Notes: generated by a model not told the origin, from the sequence alone. Shown: positions 12,023 to 24,149, numbered from the stretch's first letter. The stretch: DNA of 64,000 nucleotides from Megalonaias nervosa (GCA_016617855.1 JAECUM010003680.1:160062-224061), one strand, 5' to 3'. Translations and numbers: made by a program.

Positions 12023-12246
12023 TACTGTATGTACTTGCTTATAAGTTGAGTCTCACTGCAAACTGCACAGACCCAGATCTACAGTCACATAATGCGCTGG
12101 CAGATCTGAGTCTATGCTGTTTGTTTGGAGTAGTCAGTAGAACAAATAACATAGACCCTGATCTGCAGGTGCATTATGCTGTGGCAGATCAGTATGTTTG
12201 TTGTTTGCAGTTTGACTTGACTTATAAGCGAGTATATTTTGGTATA
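12023..12246. mobile_element. Double-hairpin MITE, complete copy
   Basis: Left end GTACTTGCTTATAAGTTGAG and right end CTTATAAGCGAGTATA are inverted. Hairpin one carries CAGACCCAGATCTAC and CAGATCTGAGTCTA; hairpin two carries AGACCCTGATCTGCAGG and GTGGCAGATCAG. The 75-codon frame across it (12046-12273) is an artefact of the palindromes. Confidence 0.9.
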
Positions 12247-12639
12247 TGTGTGTCCAACTATACGCTAGATTAACCTCAGTCTTCAAGATTTTTACTTTCC
12301 TTATACTTCTTTACAAGGCAAGTTAAAGACAGGCACAAGAAAAGTGGTCTCTTATGAAATTTGAAAATTCAAGTGATAAAGCATTTTAAAAAAAACCCTG
12401 CAGAAACAATATTTTCTTCATGTTCCAAACTTAAGGATAGATTTCTCTGGTGAGTATGAAATATATGAAAAATTTTATATGAAGTTACTGTGCATTGAGA
12501 ATTTCCCTATATCCCCTTCCCCCAACATTTAAACACGCGTGTAAGGATTTAGCAGAGTAGAAGGGTCCAGATTTCTAATTTAGTTTATTTTCTTAGGTGT
12601 GCATTTGTAACATCTTGAAGAAATAACTCGGGACCCTGG

Positions 12640-12965
12640 TGGCAAGTGGTCTAACGTGCTTGCCTTTACTCTCGGATGCGGGAGGTCATGGGTTCAATCC
12701 CCGGCCGAGTCATACCAAAGACTTACAAAAATGGTACTAACAGCTGCCTCGCTTAGTGCTCAGCATTAAGAGGTTTGTGTTAGGACTGGTCGGCCTGGTG
12801 TCAGGATAATGTGACTGGGTGGGACATCATGCTACATGTCTGTGGCATGATGCCCCAGTGCTAGACATCACTATAAACTGCTACACTGCAGACATCGTAG
12901 CGATATGACAGAAAAATTGTTAAAGCTACGTTAAAAATCCAAATCTCACACACACACACACACAC
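12640..12965 (+). mobile_element. tRNA-derived SINE, family B
   Basis: The head is tRNA-like: TGGCAAGTGGTCTAA fits a Pol III A box and GGTTCAATCCC a B box. The body (GGTCGGCCTGGTGTCAGGAT, then GTGACTGGGTGGGACAT) matches the copy at 46681 closely. The tail is a (CA)n run. It abuts a family A SINE at ~12968, so the two form a tandem pair. Mobilised by LINE machinery by analogy with other SINEs. Confidence 0.92.
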
Positions 12966-12967
12966 TT

Positions 12968-13185
12968 GCCTTTACCAATCACTACAATCTCACTTCTGTC
13001 TGCGTGGATTCGAGTTTCAGGCTTGTGGGTATGGTAGAAAGCTTCCAGTAGGTTCCTATGGGTCGGCGGTTCTTACCGGGGTCTTCCCCAGGTTCTTTCT
13101 CCACCATTTATACAGAGTCTGCCATGTATAGTCAATCTTGCGCTGAGAAATGGCATTAAACCAAAAACAACAACAAAAAAAATAA
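12968..13185 (+). mobile_element. tRNA-derived SINE, family A, head truncated
   Basis: Carries the B-box region (GTGGATTCGAGTTTCAGG), the body words GGTTCTTACCGGGG and TTTCTCCACCATTTATAC, and the tail AATGGCATTAAACC followed by CAACAACAA. The A-box half is missing where it joins the preceding family B SINE. Confidence 0.9.
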
Positions 13186-13257
13186 CATTTTTATTACATA
13201 TCCTTGAATGAAGTTAGATGCAATGACCGATGACATTTTTATCATCTCTTCAAGAAA

Positions 13258-13376
13258 GGTATATACGCTTGCATGTAAGTTGGACCCAAGAAATTAATTA
13301 ATTTACTAATTAGTCCCAGCAAACTGCATATACCCAGATCAACCAGCACAATATGTTGGATCCAACTTGCAAGCGA
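13258..13376. mobile_element. Degenerate double-hairpin MITE relic
   Basis: Shows TATATACGCTTGCATGTAAG at the left, AACTGCATATACCCAGATC in the middle and GGATCCAACTTGCAAGCG at the right, i.e. eroded ends and one eroded motif of the family. Confidence 0.55.
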
Positions 13377-13984
13377 CCATTCAGTCCCAAAACTGTCATC
13401 GATAACAATTTTCAGTGTACTGTGTAAGATTTTATTTTGTTGCACAAAATTTCAATCAAAATGTTATTATTTGTTCTTTTAAATTACCTCTGTGGTGATT
13501 GAATGTTTGTTGATTGTGTTTAGATTAGTGCATACGAACAGTGTTTTGTGAAATAAGGCTTTATACACTTTTGAGGAGGATGTTTGTACTTGATGTCGAG
13601 ACTGCATGCTTCCTGAGATAGAATGGGAGTGTCCTGTTTTAGGTTGCCATAAATTTAGCTGCTTAATGTACATGTGTGTGTTTGAGTGATATCGATTAGT
13701 TCAAAAATTGTGAGCTGAAACAGTCAGAAAAGGGTCGTACATTGGTCATCTTTCTAAATTACCTTGGCCTTTACAGAAACTTGGGCAAAAAAATTGTAGA
13801 AAAGTTTAAATTTTTAGGATTACATGGGCAGATAGTCTCAGTTTCCCTGACCTTCCTCCCCAGTGTTAGATACATTAAAACCTGTTTTGTAAGACCTCTC
13901 CTTCAGCCAGCAAAAAGCATCTGAAGATGGGTGGTCTGATATTACAGATGTTACGTATTTAGGCTCATTCAGAAGTAACAAAGA

Positions 13985-14360
13985 AAAGAGTGAAGCCAAA
14001 AGCTTTGTAAATTTTAACAAAATAGTTTATTTCCCTAGAAAACACAGTAAAAATATGAAAAAGGACTTACAATTTGTGAATATAATCCAAAAATTAATCC
14101 TGGAATCAAAAAATATAAGTCCTTACACTAAAAAAGTCCTAAAGGAATCAAGGTTTGAATCCCGATGAAGTTCCAATATGGAGGATGATGACGTCAGATG
14201 AATGCAGTATTGTACTGATGTGTCAACAGTTCCTCGTCAAATTTTATGACTTGAGAATAATATTCCAGCTTTAGAATTCCGAAGAATTTCCACTGAATGT
14301 CTTTGTCCAAGAATTTTATGAAGAAGAGCACATATGTATGTTTTTCAGAGAATATAAATT
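13985..14360 (+). repeat. Dispersed repeat F, copy 1
   Basis: Aligns over ~350 bp with the reverse complement of 30110-30470: shared words include TTATTTCCCTAGAAAA, GATGACGTC/GATGACGTA and AAGAATT...GTCCAAGAA. No coding sense. The element type is unknown; at the other site it lies next to a LINE tail. Confidence 0.8.
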
Positions 14361-15420
14361 ATTAAATCCCAAAAAATAGATGAACTTTAAAACAAACTGG
14401 CATCATCATTAAAAATACCTTGATCTCTAAAGGTGTAAAACACGACTGACTAAATCCACTAGAAAATGTCTGTTTTAACCCGCGATTTTAGAATACATGA
14501 TGGCACACGTGACTGGGCTACGTGACCACTAATTTGAACAGTGCAGAAAAAAAATGCCATTTTGCACGTAGCCTAGAATAGCCCTATCTAAAAATCAGAT
14601 TCTCACGCTGGAAATGAATAATAAAAACATCTGTTTATAACATAGCTAACACGTGGGCTGAACATGACCTTGGTAATAACCAATCATTTTCACTTAGTGT
14701 TTACAAACCTCTCAACCATGGTGAGCTAAAAATAGTAATAAAGCAACGCTTTTGTATTCTAATCGGGTCAAAACAGAAGACTGAATTTTCCCAAAAAATA
14801 TAAAATCCCGTGAAAATTATCATTACAATAAAATGTAATGAAACAAAAATAAAAAAGAAATTTAAAACTAACACACAAGTAATTAAATTACATATACGTA
14901 ACAACAGGTTTATGCAAGGTTAGCATTTTTCAGTTTTAAAATGCAGCAGGTTTGCTGTATACTGCATCAATCATAAAACATTTGCAGTTATATTTGAAGA
15001 TTATGTGTACATGTAGGTTAAAAATGAATTGCAAAATTAATAAGGTAAGATTTATCGAGTCCATACCTAAACTTGACATTTTCATACATTTCAAACTCAC
15101 TTGAAATGTAGCACAAGAACTGCACACTCGGTTAGCTGTAACAACACTTATTCATCCAGTATATGCGTTAGCAGATTTTATTATGCCATAGGTAAATATG
15201 AAATATATATGTACAGGCCTGGCGCGTGGTGTTTTTCTTGCTTGTGCGATGAATGTTTGGCGCCTTTCCCAAAAAATTTTTTCAACTAAATCGCAAATAA
15301 AACAAACAGGAAATGAAAAGGTGCATGTGTGCATCGCGCACTTTGCACACGCAACCAGCCGGGTCTGTATATACCAATGAAGACAGAATTAACCTGTTGA
15401 AAAACAAAGAAAAAAATTAT
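14361..15420. other. No gene seen
   Basis: Contains a loose inverted pair GGGCTACGTG (14515) and CACGTAGCC (14566), and a somewhat CpG-richer patch around 15220-15365. No exon or recognised element. Confidence 0.45.
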
Positions 15421-15424
15421 TTAA

Positions 15425-16599
15425 CCCATTTTATCCTGTTTACCAATTTCAACTGCAGTGCCTGATTCCTGAGAAGCAATTCTAAATACATTGTGGTAAA
15501 ACAGAGCATCACACAGTAGCAGCAGCAGAAATTGTGATGACCTTCACCATGTTTACTAAAAATGTTGTAACATTGTTATTTCTTTTTTAAAGTATATAAA
15601 ACTATGTATCTCTGAAAAGGTAATAAAATTTGCAACACAGTGATATATGTTTTGTTATCATTTACCAATGTACATGCTCACAACTGTATTTTGAAATATG
15701 ACTTGAAAAAAAAAAAAACAAATTAAAAACTTACCATGATGTTCAGTGAATCTTTTGTTCATGAAGGTGAATGAAATGCTCCAAATAGTATGTGAATAAA
15801 ATAAAGATAATTCTATTTCTAGTATTTTGGTCCAAATTTGAAGTTTCTAGCACTGTTAGTTCAAAAGTTATAATAATTTTACTAAAATTGGACAACAAAA
15901 CACCTGGAACAATTTGTTTACTTCACATTCTAGAACATGTGCTTCAGCGTGCAGTTTCTCATGAAAACTTGTCACAAATTAATCCTAGAAATCTTTCAGT
16001 AAGATAAAGGTAATTAAACAGTACAATTTTTGTTCAAATTTTGAAGTCCACATCATCACTATGTCAGTAATAACAGTATAATAAATCGTGGCTGCAACCG
16101 AGGTGAAAAATCATCCCGGACCCATTCCTCTTGAAAGCCTTCAGAGTCAGCTTCTTTCTCCGAATCACTGTCGAAAAGTGCCATGCATCATCTCTTTCAT
16201 CAACTTGATTCAATTCTGACCCATCATTTAAGTCAATATTATCATCAGAATCATCCAAATTGTCAACTTCAGTGTCGCTACCCGTGCTATCAACATCCAT
16301 GTTTACATCTGAGTTGTCGTCCATCATTTTATCGATCGATTTTCAAGCCAACAATTTCTTTTCCAACCACTTTTTTTTTTTTTAAATTTCACTGCGCATG
16401 TGTGCTTTAACCATTTCCTGTGTTGGTCAAAAAGTACACATATGTGTGATGTATAACACATGTTTCTAGAGACACTATACACATACGTAGTAGAGTATGA
16501 CCGTAGTCGTATTCAGGATAAAATGGGATACTACGACCACAGGCATATTCAGGATAGAATGAGGTATTACGCCCGTAGTCATATTCAGGATAAAATGGG
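15425..16599 (-). mobile_element. piggyBac-like element P1, internally deleted
   Basis: The left boundary is TTAA then CCCATTTTATCCTG and the right boundary is CAGGATAAAATGGG then TTAA: perfect 14-bp inverted ends starting CCC, flanked by the TTAA target that defines piggyBac. Length is 1175 bp, about half an autonomous element. An acidic N-terminal-like frame lies on the minus strand near the right end; the catalytic part is absent. The right end carries three tandem 36-bp copies of the terminal sequence (16495-16602). Confidence 0.93.
16064..16327 (-). pseudogene. Acidic N-terminus of a piggyBac-like transposase, relic
   Basis: An 87-codon frame starts MMDDNSDVNMDVDSTGSDTE and is strongly acidic for about 50 residues, then turns basic (VIRRKKLTLKAFKRNGS). 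Acidic low-complexity N-termini followed by a basic stretch are common in piggyBac transposases, and it lies in the expected place inside TTAA-flanked ends, reading inward from the right end. No DDD catalytic motifs follow before the left end. Function is inferred from context only. Confidence 0.55.
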
Positions 16600-16602
16600 T
16601 TA
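16495..16602. repeat. Three 36-bp tandem copies of the P1 right end
   Basis: Units 16495-16530, 16531-16566 and 16567-16602 each contain CAGGATARAATGRG preceded by a CGTAGTC-type word. The last unit supplies the actual inverted end and overlaps the TTAA. The left end has only one copy. Confidence 0.9.
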
Positions 16603-16679
16603 AAGGCAGAAGGAAAATGCTTCATTCACTGACCTAAAGAGATTAACAAGATAAATGGTGTAACAGGTCTGCAACAGAG

Positions 16680-16972
16680 AGAACACATGACATCTTAGTG
16701 TTGGTTATAATAACGGTAAAATCTAAAGATCAACAAAACAACACAAACCTTTGACAGTGACAACTTAATCTGGAAAATGATCATCACTTATTAAAAACAA
16801 GAGCAAAGACCTCATTCACCCCAGGCATTACAGATCTATTCCAAAGACAAACGACAGATTTGACTGCTACATTTAAGCCCTTTCAAGAGTGCTGTCATAA
16901 GGACATTATCACGGTTTTGCGTTTTTTCACGAAAGAGAGGTTGCTTAAGACAGGTTTTACTGTATTAGATAA
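16680..16972 (+). repeat. Dispersed repeat shared with 22400-22660
   Basis: Matching words in the same order include GACAACTTAATCTGGAAAA versus GACAATTAAATCTGGAAAA, AAAGACCTCATTCAC versus AAAGACTTCATTCAC, and AAGCCCTTT. Its right edge reads AAGACAGGTTTTACTGTA, the end sequence of the K-type MITE at 62885. Confidence 0.65.
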
Positions 16973-18180
16973 CTTGTATAAATTTGTTTATTTCTAACCT
17001 GGATGGAAAGTTCAAAAGTATTGACATTAAAAAATTGTGGCCATATCATAATTGTCTCATGGCCATACAATAATATTTTTTCCCCATGTTCATGCCATGC
17101 TTCCATGGGAAAGTCGGAGGGAATGTGGACTTGATAATCCACATCTAACCCATTTTATAGTAAACCCCAATGACACAGGAAGTTGTATAGAAGTGGACAT
17201 TTTTTTCAGTCGGCGGTGTATTATCAACATGAGAGAATGCAGTAACTTAGTCAATCTTGCTTTACAGAACAAGTTTTTCAGAGTTATATACCATTTTAAT
17301 AAGAACAAAATTCTCCTCAAAGCTGTATATATTTTTTGAAAATTTTCAGAATTAAAACTTTAATTTGCAGATTAAGTCAACAACTTGTACACATGTACTT
17401 TTTAAAAGCAAACATAATCTTGCTTTCAGCGCAGTTTATTTTGTTTGGTATATTCATTTTGCCTCCTACAAGTAAGTATATGAAATGTGGGGCATTTTAA
17501 TATTGAAAACAGTGACAAAATAATAAAAATTGATTAAGAATGCCAAAGGTTATCACTATTAAATTTACTTGCACAAGAATTGAGGAGCAGGGAGAGGACA
17601 GGGGTACATATTGAAATGTCAACAAAATCTTCATTTTGTTGCATTATTTTCATTGCTTGAAAACTTATAATCTACCAGTGTTTTGTTGCTTTTTGAGGCA
17701 TTCATTTTTTGGAATACAGAAATCTTTTATGTTTTTAAATAATTAATTTTGTTTGAAAGATATAAGTTACTTTACATGATTTATAGAATTCAGAAATATT
17801 TAATCATTAAGTAGTTCCATATTTGCTTGATCATGGGACATAATGCTGTTGAAATTATTCTTGAATACCCTTTTCTTTTGTCTCTTATTACAGTATGGGA
17901 TTTGTAAAACACCCATGCAAAACTTTAACCTACCACAGAAATGCCTTCACAATTGAAATATCAACTGCCTCCATTTTGGCACCGATGATGGGTTGTTCCT
18001 TTCAGGTTATGTGGAAAAGTTTTATTTCTTTGATGAAATATTGCCAAAGATCTTTGTCCCATTTTAGATTTTAAAAAAATTATTTGAAGGCAAAACTTCT
18101 CAGGGTGTTGAATCACTGTTCCTTCAACCTTGGTATATAGGCAGACGTTATGGGCAGTGAAGTTCTCAACTGTCCAGTTA
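16973..18180. other. No supported gene
   Basis: Two overlapping frames on opposite strands near 17052-17339 have no motif. A possible 42-bp exon (17430-17471; TTGCTTTCAG before it, GTAAGTAT after it) is open in all frames, which at this length proves nothing. Confidence 0.4.
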
Positions 18181-20380
18181 CCGTATTTGCCATATATGTT
18201 GGGACATTGTATTTGTTGGAACACCATAAATTAATTTTTGAAGTAATTTCTTTGTGCACTGTATGTTCTGGGACACATCTTTTTTGTTGAGTCATAAGTT
18301 ATAGGACACCTTTTAAATCATTCAAAAATTACATGTTGGAATATGCTGTCCAGTAGAATTTTTATTTTAAAAAAGATAAAACTCTACTTGAGATAAAACT
18401 CTTTAATCCACTGCAGCATCATCTCTTCATCCCAACCCATCTCCTGCACTGATATGATCCATTCTTTCGGTGCATGAATATTTGTTAGTTTTCTCATGCC
18501 ATGAAAAATTATCATTAGAGGTAACATCTCTGAAGCAGAAACTGCAAGGACTAGTCAGATTTTTAAAAAAAATCTGCACCAGTCATACTAATTTTCACAC
18601 TTTCAAGCTCCATCTTATTGACAGTCCATCCAGGAATGAGATCAAAGTACATTGGAATTTCATCGATATTATTGATCATATTGTTGATGAAATCATCTTC
18701 TCTTCTGGCCTTCACAAAATCATCAAAATGTTTTATTTTCTCCAAATCTTCTGCAGACCTGTCAACCCTTGCGATTTTGCCATAAGTCTTATGAAAATTA
18801 CCCTTAAAATACAGATTTAATGGCATACAAGCAAAAACTACAGAAAAATGATCGTTGCCAAAAAATCCAAATAATTGGTTCATCCGTGTTTGATTTGGAT
18901 CAGGGTTTCATGTTAGAATTAGTGAAATTAGTCAGGGAACCAGACTAACTTTACAGCAGCACCCCAGATGCTTTAATCTGCACCTATTTGTTCATGCAAA
19001 GTGTGTGCATGATCAAACAAAATGGCATCCAGAAAGCGATGCAAGTTCAAGATGAAAGGGAAAATAAGCTTCTAGAAAAGTGTTAATAATCAACACAGAA
19101 GAATAAAAAGGAATATTCAGATTCTTGTGAATAAAAGCTGGAAAGGCCACAATTACATTTATTGGACATCACATGAGTATGTCTCGTGGCGGGAGATACG
19201 AATGCCGTCATCACGTGAAATGGTAAAAGAATTTCCAAGAATTATGTCAAGTTGAGAGATAGCAACAAGCCATTGAGTTGCATAGGGTTTGGAACTAAAG
19301 TTTGTGCAACTGAACTAGTGGTAAATAAAGCCTGCATGTACTAAACAAACTTTTCAGTCGAGCATAATGTTTATCGTTGCTGCGTCAAACTTTTAATTAT
19401 GTTTCCAGCTTTTCAGTAGCAGTTACTGATATTTTGTTACACCTTATTAAAAACTGGTCAATCTTACAGAAAAAAATCAACTGCCTTACTGAGATGCACT
19501 CATCATGGTTGGCAGATCTGCTTCTGGGTGAGGCAGGGTCATCAATGTCTGTGCATGAAGTACTGTATTGTGCCACTTTAAAAATTTTCAAAATTCCCAT
19601 AAATACCAGTAAAAAGGAACCAAAGTTAGCTTCCCTATGTCTGCCAACTTTGTATATTTGTAAAAAAAAAAAAAATCGGCACATTTTAGAGAATCCAAAG
19701 TTGGCTTCTGAGGTCAGCTTGTTTTGTAATAAAAGTTACCTTTGCCTTTGATATCCTGTCAGTAAGTTCAACAGTGAGTTTATTGCTCGCTGCCAATTGT
19801 GTTAATTCACCACGTGGGCTCTATTTGCTTGGCATCTGGAGTCATAATTAATACAAACAGGCATTGATGGTTGTGGTTAAATAGTATACACAGCAATAAC
19901 TTGCTTTAATAATACTTTTTGTAACCCATGCTAGTGAAAAGATTGTCATTTGCACTCACTTATTGTATTTTCAGATAATGATATTTATTTGTGTACAACC
20001 AGACACAATTGTTTCTCTTTGTTCATGTCAATGAAGAATATGGTGTGTTATCTGACATGAGCCATACGCTACAGTATGGATGCCTACACAACATATACAG
20101 AGATTGTGGATATGTTTTTCTGTAATGCCTATGATGAAAAGATAAAGAGGAATAAAAGATAACAATACAAGGTTTGTTTATTTCATTTTATCATCAAATA
20201 AGCGTTTATCTGTTTTATTGCAACTTGCAATGGGGGTGGTGGTGTTCAAGTTATACACAAATTTATTTGTTTCTTAAGTCTTAGGAAAACATATCCTAGG
20301 TGAAAAAGTTTCACCATATGTTTTGGGGGAGGAAAAAAATTTAATATTTTAACGTGTCCCAATATGTACGGTAAATAAGG
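18181..20380 (-). mobile_element. pogo-like DNA transposon, family E, longer copy
   Basis: Starts TA-CCGTATTTGCC and ends GGTAAATAAGG-TA, inverted ends with TA flanks. The order of blocks is the reverse complement of the 3611-5105 copy: terminal word, truncated DDE domain, central part, terminal word. It is 2200 bp because it keeps a central stretch missing from the other copy. Part of that (about 18960-19530) recurs alone at 6116-6665. Confidence 0.9.
18400..18883 (-). pseudogene. Broken pogo-like transposase, minus strand
   Basis: A 106-codon frame (18563-18883) reads MNQLFGFFGNDHFSVV at the start, then KIKHFDDFVKARREDDF, NNIDEIPMYFDLIPGWTV and ESVKISMTG. The IDEIPMYFD block matches the first-Asp signature of DDE_1 transposases, which keeps its Glu here. 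Past a frameshift near 18560 the strand continues with MIIFHGMRKLTNI, HAPKEWIISVQEMGWDEEMM and LQWIKEFYLK, then enters the terminal sequence at the same point as the 4.5 kb copy. The second and third catalytic residues are lost. No N-terminal DNA-binding domain was recognised. Confidence 0.88.
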
Positions 20381-20382
20381 TA

Positions 20383-21339
20383 GCTTGAAAAACATTAGTC
20401 TTCATCATTGTCAATATACGAGTACAAAAAACCAAAACACTAACTAGTTATTATCCAGTTGGTTCATTTTGATACATAATCTCCATTGTCAGCCATTTTG
20501 ATCTCTGCTTATTAAATCAAATTTTCAACTTATCAGTTATCAGGCCAGACAAAAATTATGTGTTTCCAGTTGGTTGACTGTCCCTGTTTCTCATTGCTAA
20601 CCCTGGCACTTTTCCCCCCCATGTTTAAAAAAAAATGACCAGCTTACCCTAATTTTAAAACCACGTTTTTTTCTTGGCATCATCAGTTCAGTTCATTTTG
20701 ATGAATAAAGATCACAATCCTCACTGCCTAAATTGTGAATATCCCCAAATGAAATTGTCTACATTTCCATTAAATTTGGCTTGCACGTCACTCTCATCAC
20801 TTCTATCTATACTACTGTCATTTTCATCTCCATGTTAGAACTGTTTTCAGATTTCCATCAGAAATTTTTTTTTTTTAAAACTTATACCATGATTCTATGA
20901 CGTATCATTGTGTCCCTTCTACTTTTATTTTCTTCTTTTTTAAAAGTGTACACCAAAACTAATGATGTATTACATAGACAAATACATGTACTCTTCCATG
21001 ATTTGGTAGACTGAAATGTAGTGAATTAGAACTGGATTTTGATTCTGAATGAAACTGGAATCATATGAATGAAATTTGTTAATAAGGCAGTCAAAGAAAA
21101 TCTATTATTGTAACAGGATTTTTTTTAAAAATTGAGTCAGAAGGTAGGATTTAAAAAAAATTTGATATTTGAATTTGTATATATTCACCATCAGTTCCAA
21201 TTGTCAGACTGAAGAAACTACTTTGTATTCATAGCAGTCAGTACTACATAAAAAAATAACAAAAGTTAGATACAGGCCAGATTTAAAAAATAATGGAGTT
21301 ACCAGGAATTTGGAAGGGTCAGTCACTTTGCTTGAAACA
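20383..21339. other. No gene seen
   Basis: AT-rich DNA with several A/T runs; no supported frame, splice pair or repeat. Confidence 0.5.
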
Positions 21340-21560
21340 ATTTTTAGCTCAACCATAGACCTGGAGAGCTTGTGGGATGTCCTGTTTTCTGTTGTCTGTC
21401 AGCACAAGTTTGATAATCACTTCTTTTCCTAGGACATGAGGATTGCTATGAAATTTTATACATACATTCATCCCAAGGTCTGGTTGGTCCTAAATGAAAA
21501 TTTTGCTGCTCTGACATCAACACTGGTTCTATCCATAATCAACTGGTCCTAAAATTTCAT
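21340..21560 (+). repeat. Dispersed repeat T, fragment
   Basis: Begins TTTTTAGCTCAACCATAGAC and contains GGTTGGTCCTAAATGAAAA, the core word of the arrays at 24150-25065, 28430-28690 and 31900-32140. Non-coding. Confidence 0.65.
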
Positions 21561-22399
21561 CATACAAGAAGACTAAGGCAAGAATGCGCAGCATCCTCCT
21601 GGGTGCATGCTGGATAGCGATTTTTAAATGTATGCAATGTATAATGCAACCAGGTAAAACCAGGTAACACTATTAGTTGATTACAGATGCCTGATGACTC
21701 AGTGGTAAATGCAGGTAGACCTGAGTATCAGCTTTTTAGTAATGTTCTTTTTAGAATGAAACATGGAGAGTGAAAAAAGAAAAACATAAAAGGAAGCAGT
21801 AAAACTTGATTTGAGAGATAGCACTTATGCCAACAAAATGTGATCTCTCAAGACAGTATCTCATAATAGGTTAGTGAAAGGACGTTTTTTAAAGTCAAAA
21901 TTCAACAAGGCTGAAGAAGGAAAAATAAACACAATTACTGTAGATGCATTTTACTCTTTATTCGTGCATCTTATTAAAATATTGCATTGAGTTCATCACA
22001 AAATAATTTTATAAAGCAATACAGATTTTGACATCTATCATTAAACATTCACATTTATATTTGATGATCGGGTGTGCATGTTACAGGATACGAATTAAAA
22101 AATTAACTTAGGTAATATTTTTTTTCCTGTCCTGAAGTTAACTTCAAATGTCCATATTATGAGAGTTAAAATGTAGCATAAAACCTGCGTAGTTATTTAT
22201 GATAACACTCATCCTGCATACAAGTTGGCAGCTTTGACAGGTTTTAGATAGATATGGAATATACGTGTACCAATGAATGAAAGAAAAAAAACCAAAAGAA
22301 GAAAAAAGTATAATTAACCCATCCAGAAACAGAATCAATTTATTGAGAGACAAAAACCCAAGGTTTAATTCACTAGCAACATAAACTAACTCCATAAAC

Positions 22400-22660
22400 A
22401 AATGGTGTTACTGGCTGCACTAGTGGACAGATGACGGCTTGGTGTGTGGGTTTCTAAAAGTAAGAAACAACATGAACTTTTCACAATGACAATTAAATCT
22501 GGAAAAAGATGATCACTTTTTAGAGACAAAGATAAAGACTTCATTCACACTAGGCATTAAGGATGGACTCCAATGGCAAACAATGTACTTGGCTGCTACT
22601 GTGAAGCCCTTTAAGGTTTCTGATTATGACATTATTGGGGTTTCACAGATTTTGCCAAAG
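22400..22660 (+). repeat. Dispersed repeat shared with 16680-16940
   Basis: Second copy of the repeat described at 16680, same orientation, moderately diverged. Confidence 0.65.
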
Positions 22661-23552
22661 ATAAATGAAACAATACTAACCAATTGCTCAAAAAAAGTCT
22701 GACAGGGCCATTCTTGTAACCCAATCAAGCCTCTCTTGTAATCTAAGCAAGAAGTCCAGTGGGTTTGTCATTAAAAAAACCAAACAGAATTTGCACTGCT
22801 AATCTAAGACATTGATAAAGCATTTTAACATTGACATCAGAACAAGGAGGAAAGCATTGCTTTATGTGAAATATTGAGATTAGAATAAATACACAAGTCA
22901 GGTTAATGTGATTATGTTTTTTTCTTTTGATGTTCAAAGTACAGCAGTTTAAAGTTGTGATGAATATTAGTATGAAATTAGGGCCCCTTTGGGGACATGG
23001 AATTGGAGTTGGGGCTTGTGGAATTTGAGCCAGGGCTTGTTATTTTTTGTTTAAGTCACCAACCCTCTGCCTGTTTGTGAATAAAAAGTTTCTTATAGCA
23101 TTGTACTTATTGAATGACTATGTACATTGTTGACTTCTCTCTTTGAAAAAAGAATGGTAAATCATGATGGGGATTTACGTGAAAGGAAAGATACATGAAT
23201 AACATGGCAACTGATTACTGACCAGGACAATGATGCTTGCTCTCAGCTGATCCAGATGTACACTGATACAAAACTTGTCTCGAGGCTGGGCATCACAATC
23301 TGTTGCTGACAATCTGTCAGAGTCATAGTCAGAATAAGAATCAGGATCTTCATCCAATGACTTGTCATCATTTACAGTATCAGATCTAGACTACTCGGCC
23401 TCTAAAAGTACAGCTGCCCATGAAATTAGGGCTGATGATGAAATTCAGCAGTGGATTGCTGGAACTGGATCAAGTGCATTACTGTTGGAAAAATACAGTT
23501 ACTGTTAGGCAAACAATTTTTAAAAAATGCATGTTTCTTATTCATTATTGCA

Positions 23553-23835
23553 CAGTTTTTAAAATTAGGGTAGGTAGTTATTTTTTTCTTGTAAACTGTA
23601 TGTATGTGTGTGTGTGTGTGTGTGTATGTGTATATATATATATATATATATAAATTAGTATGTATAATGTACTAAGTACTTCAAATACTGGGCTGAATGA
23701 ACTCAGTTGGATGCACAAATCAGTTTCAGGATCTTTTTTTTTTTAATGGGCAGGAACATTAGGATTGGCAACGAAAAATGGGTGGTCAGCCTACCAGAAA
23801 CATACATTTTTTTTTTGTTTGGCCTTATTTTCGTG
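23553..23835 (+). repeat. Dispersed repeat shared with 60784-61035, split by microsatellites
   Basis: Both copies share TTTTAAAATTAGGGTAGGTA, ATAATGTACTAAGT, CACAAATCA.TTTCAGGA and GGCA.CGAAAAA. Here the left part is interrupted by (TG)n(TA)n at 23599-23653. Element class unknown. Confidence 0.75.
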
Positions 23836-23843
23836 GTCTTGGC

Positions 23844-23850
<7 letters not shown>

Positions 23851-23877
<27 letters not shown>

Positions 23878-23890
23878 GATATAGATATAT
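23851..23890. repeat. (AT)n with GATA tail
   Basis: About 14 AT units followed by three GATATA-like units. Microsatellite. Confidence 0.95.
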
Positions 23891-24149
23891 TCTCCAAGTG
23901 AATTATGTAACCCAACTGTTTTTAAAACATTGTTTTTGTTTGACAGTGTTTCATTCCATTTTAATACTTTTCTCTTTGCCTATTTTGGGGTATTTTAACC
24001 TCAAGTAGGTTCGAGGCATCTGAATACCACCAATGTTGATTTTGGAAATTGGAAGTAGCATGTGTCATTGGACATTGCAGGGACTTATTTTTTGCCCCAG
24101 TATATTGTGAAATCAGCTGGCATTAGACTGGCAAGCTGGGGGCAATTTT

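Noticed and set aside
12640..12725. tRNA gene
   Set aside because: A and B boxes are present but the sequence continues into a repeated SINE body and the cloverleaf arms do not close well; the same head recurs in other SINE copies.
23175..23357. Acidic minus-strand frame (DEDPDSYSDYDSDR) as a second piggyBac N-terminus
   Set aside because: Only composition supports it; no TTAA-flanked ends or further transposase motifs were found around it. The opposite strand has an equally open Ser-rich frame.
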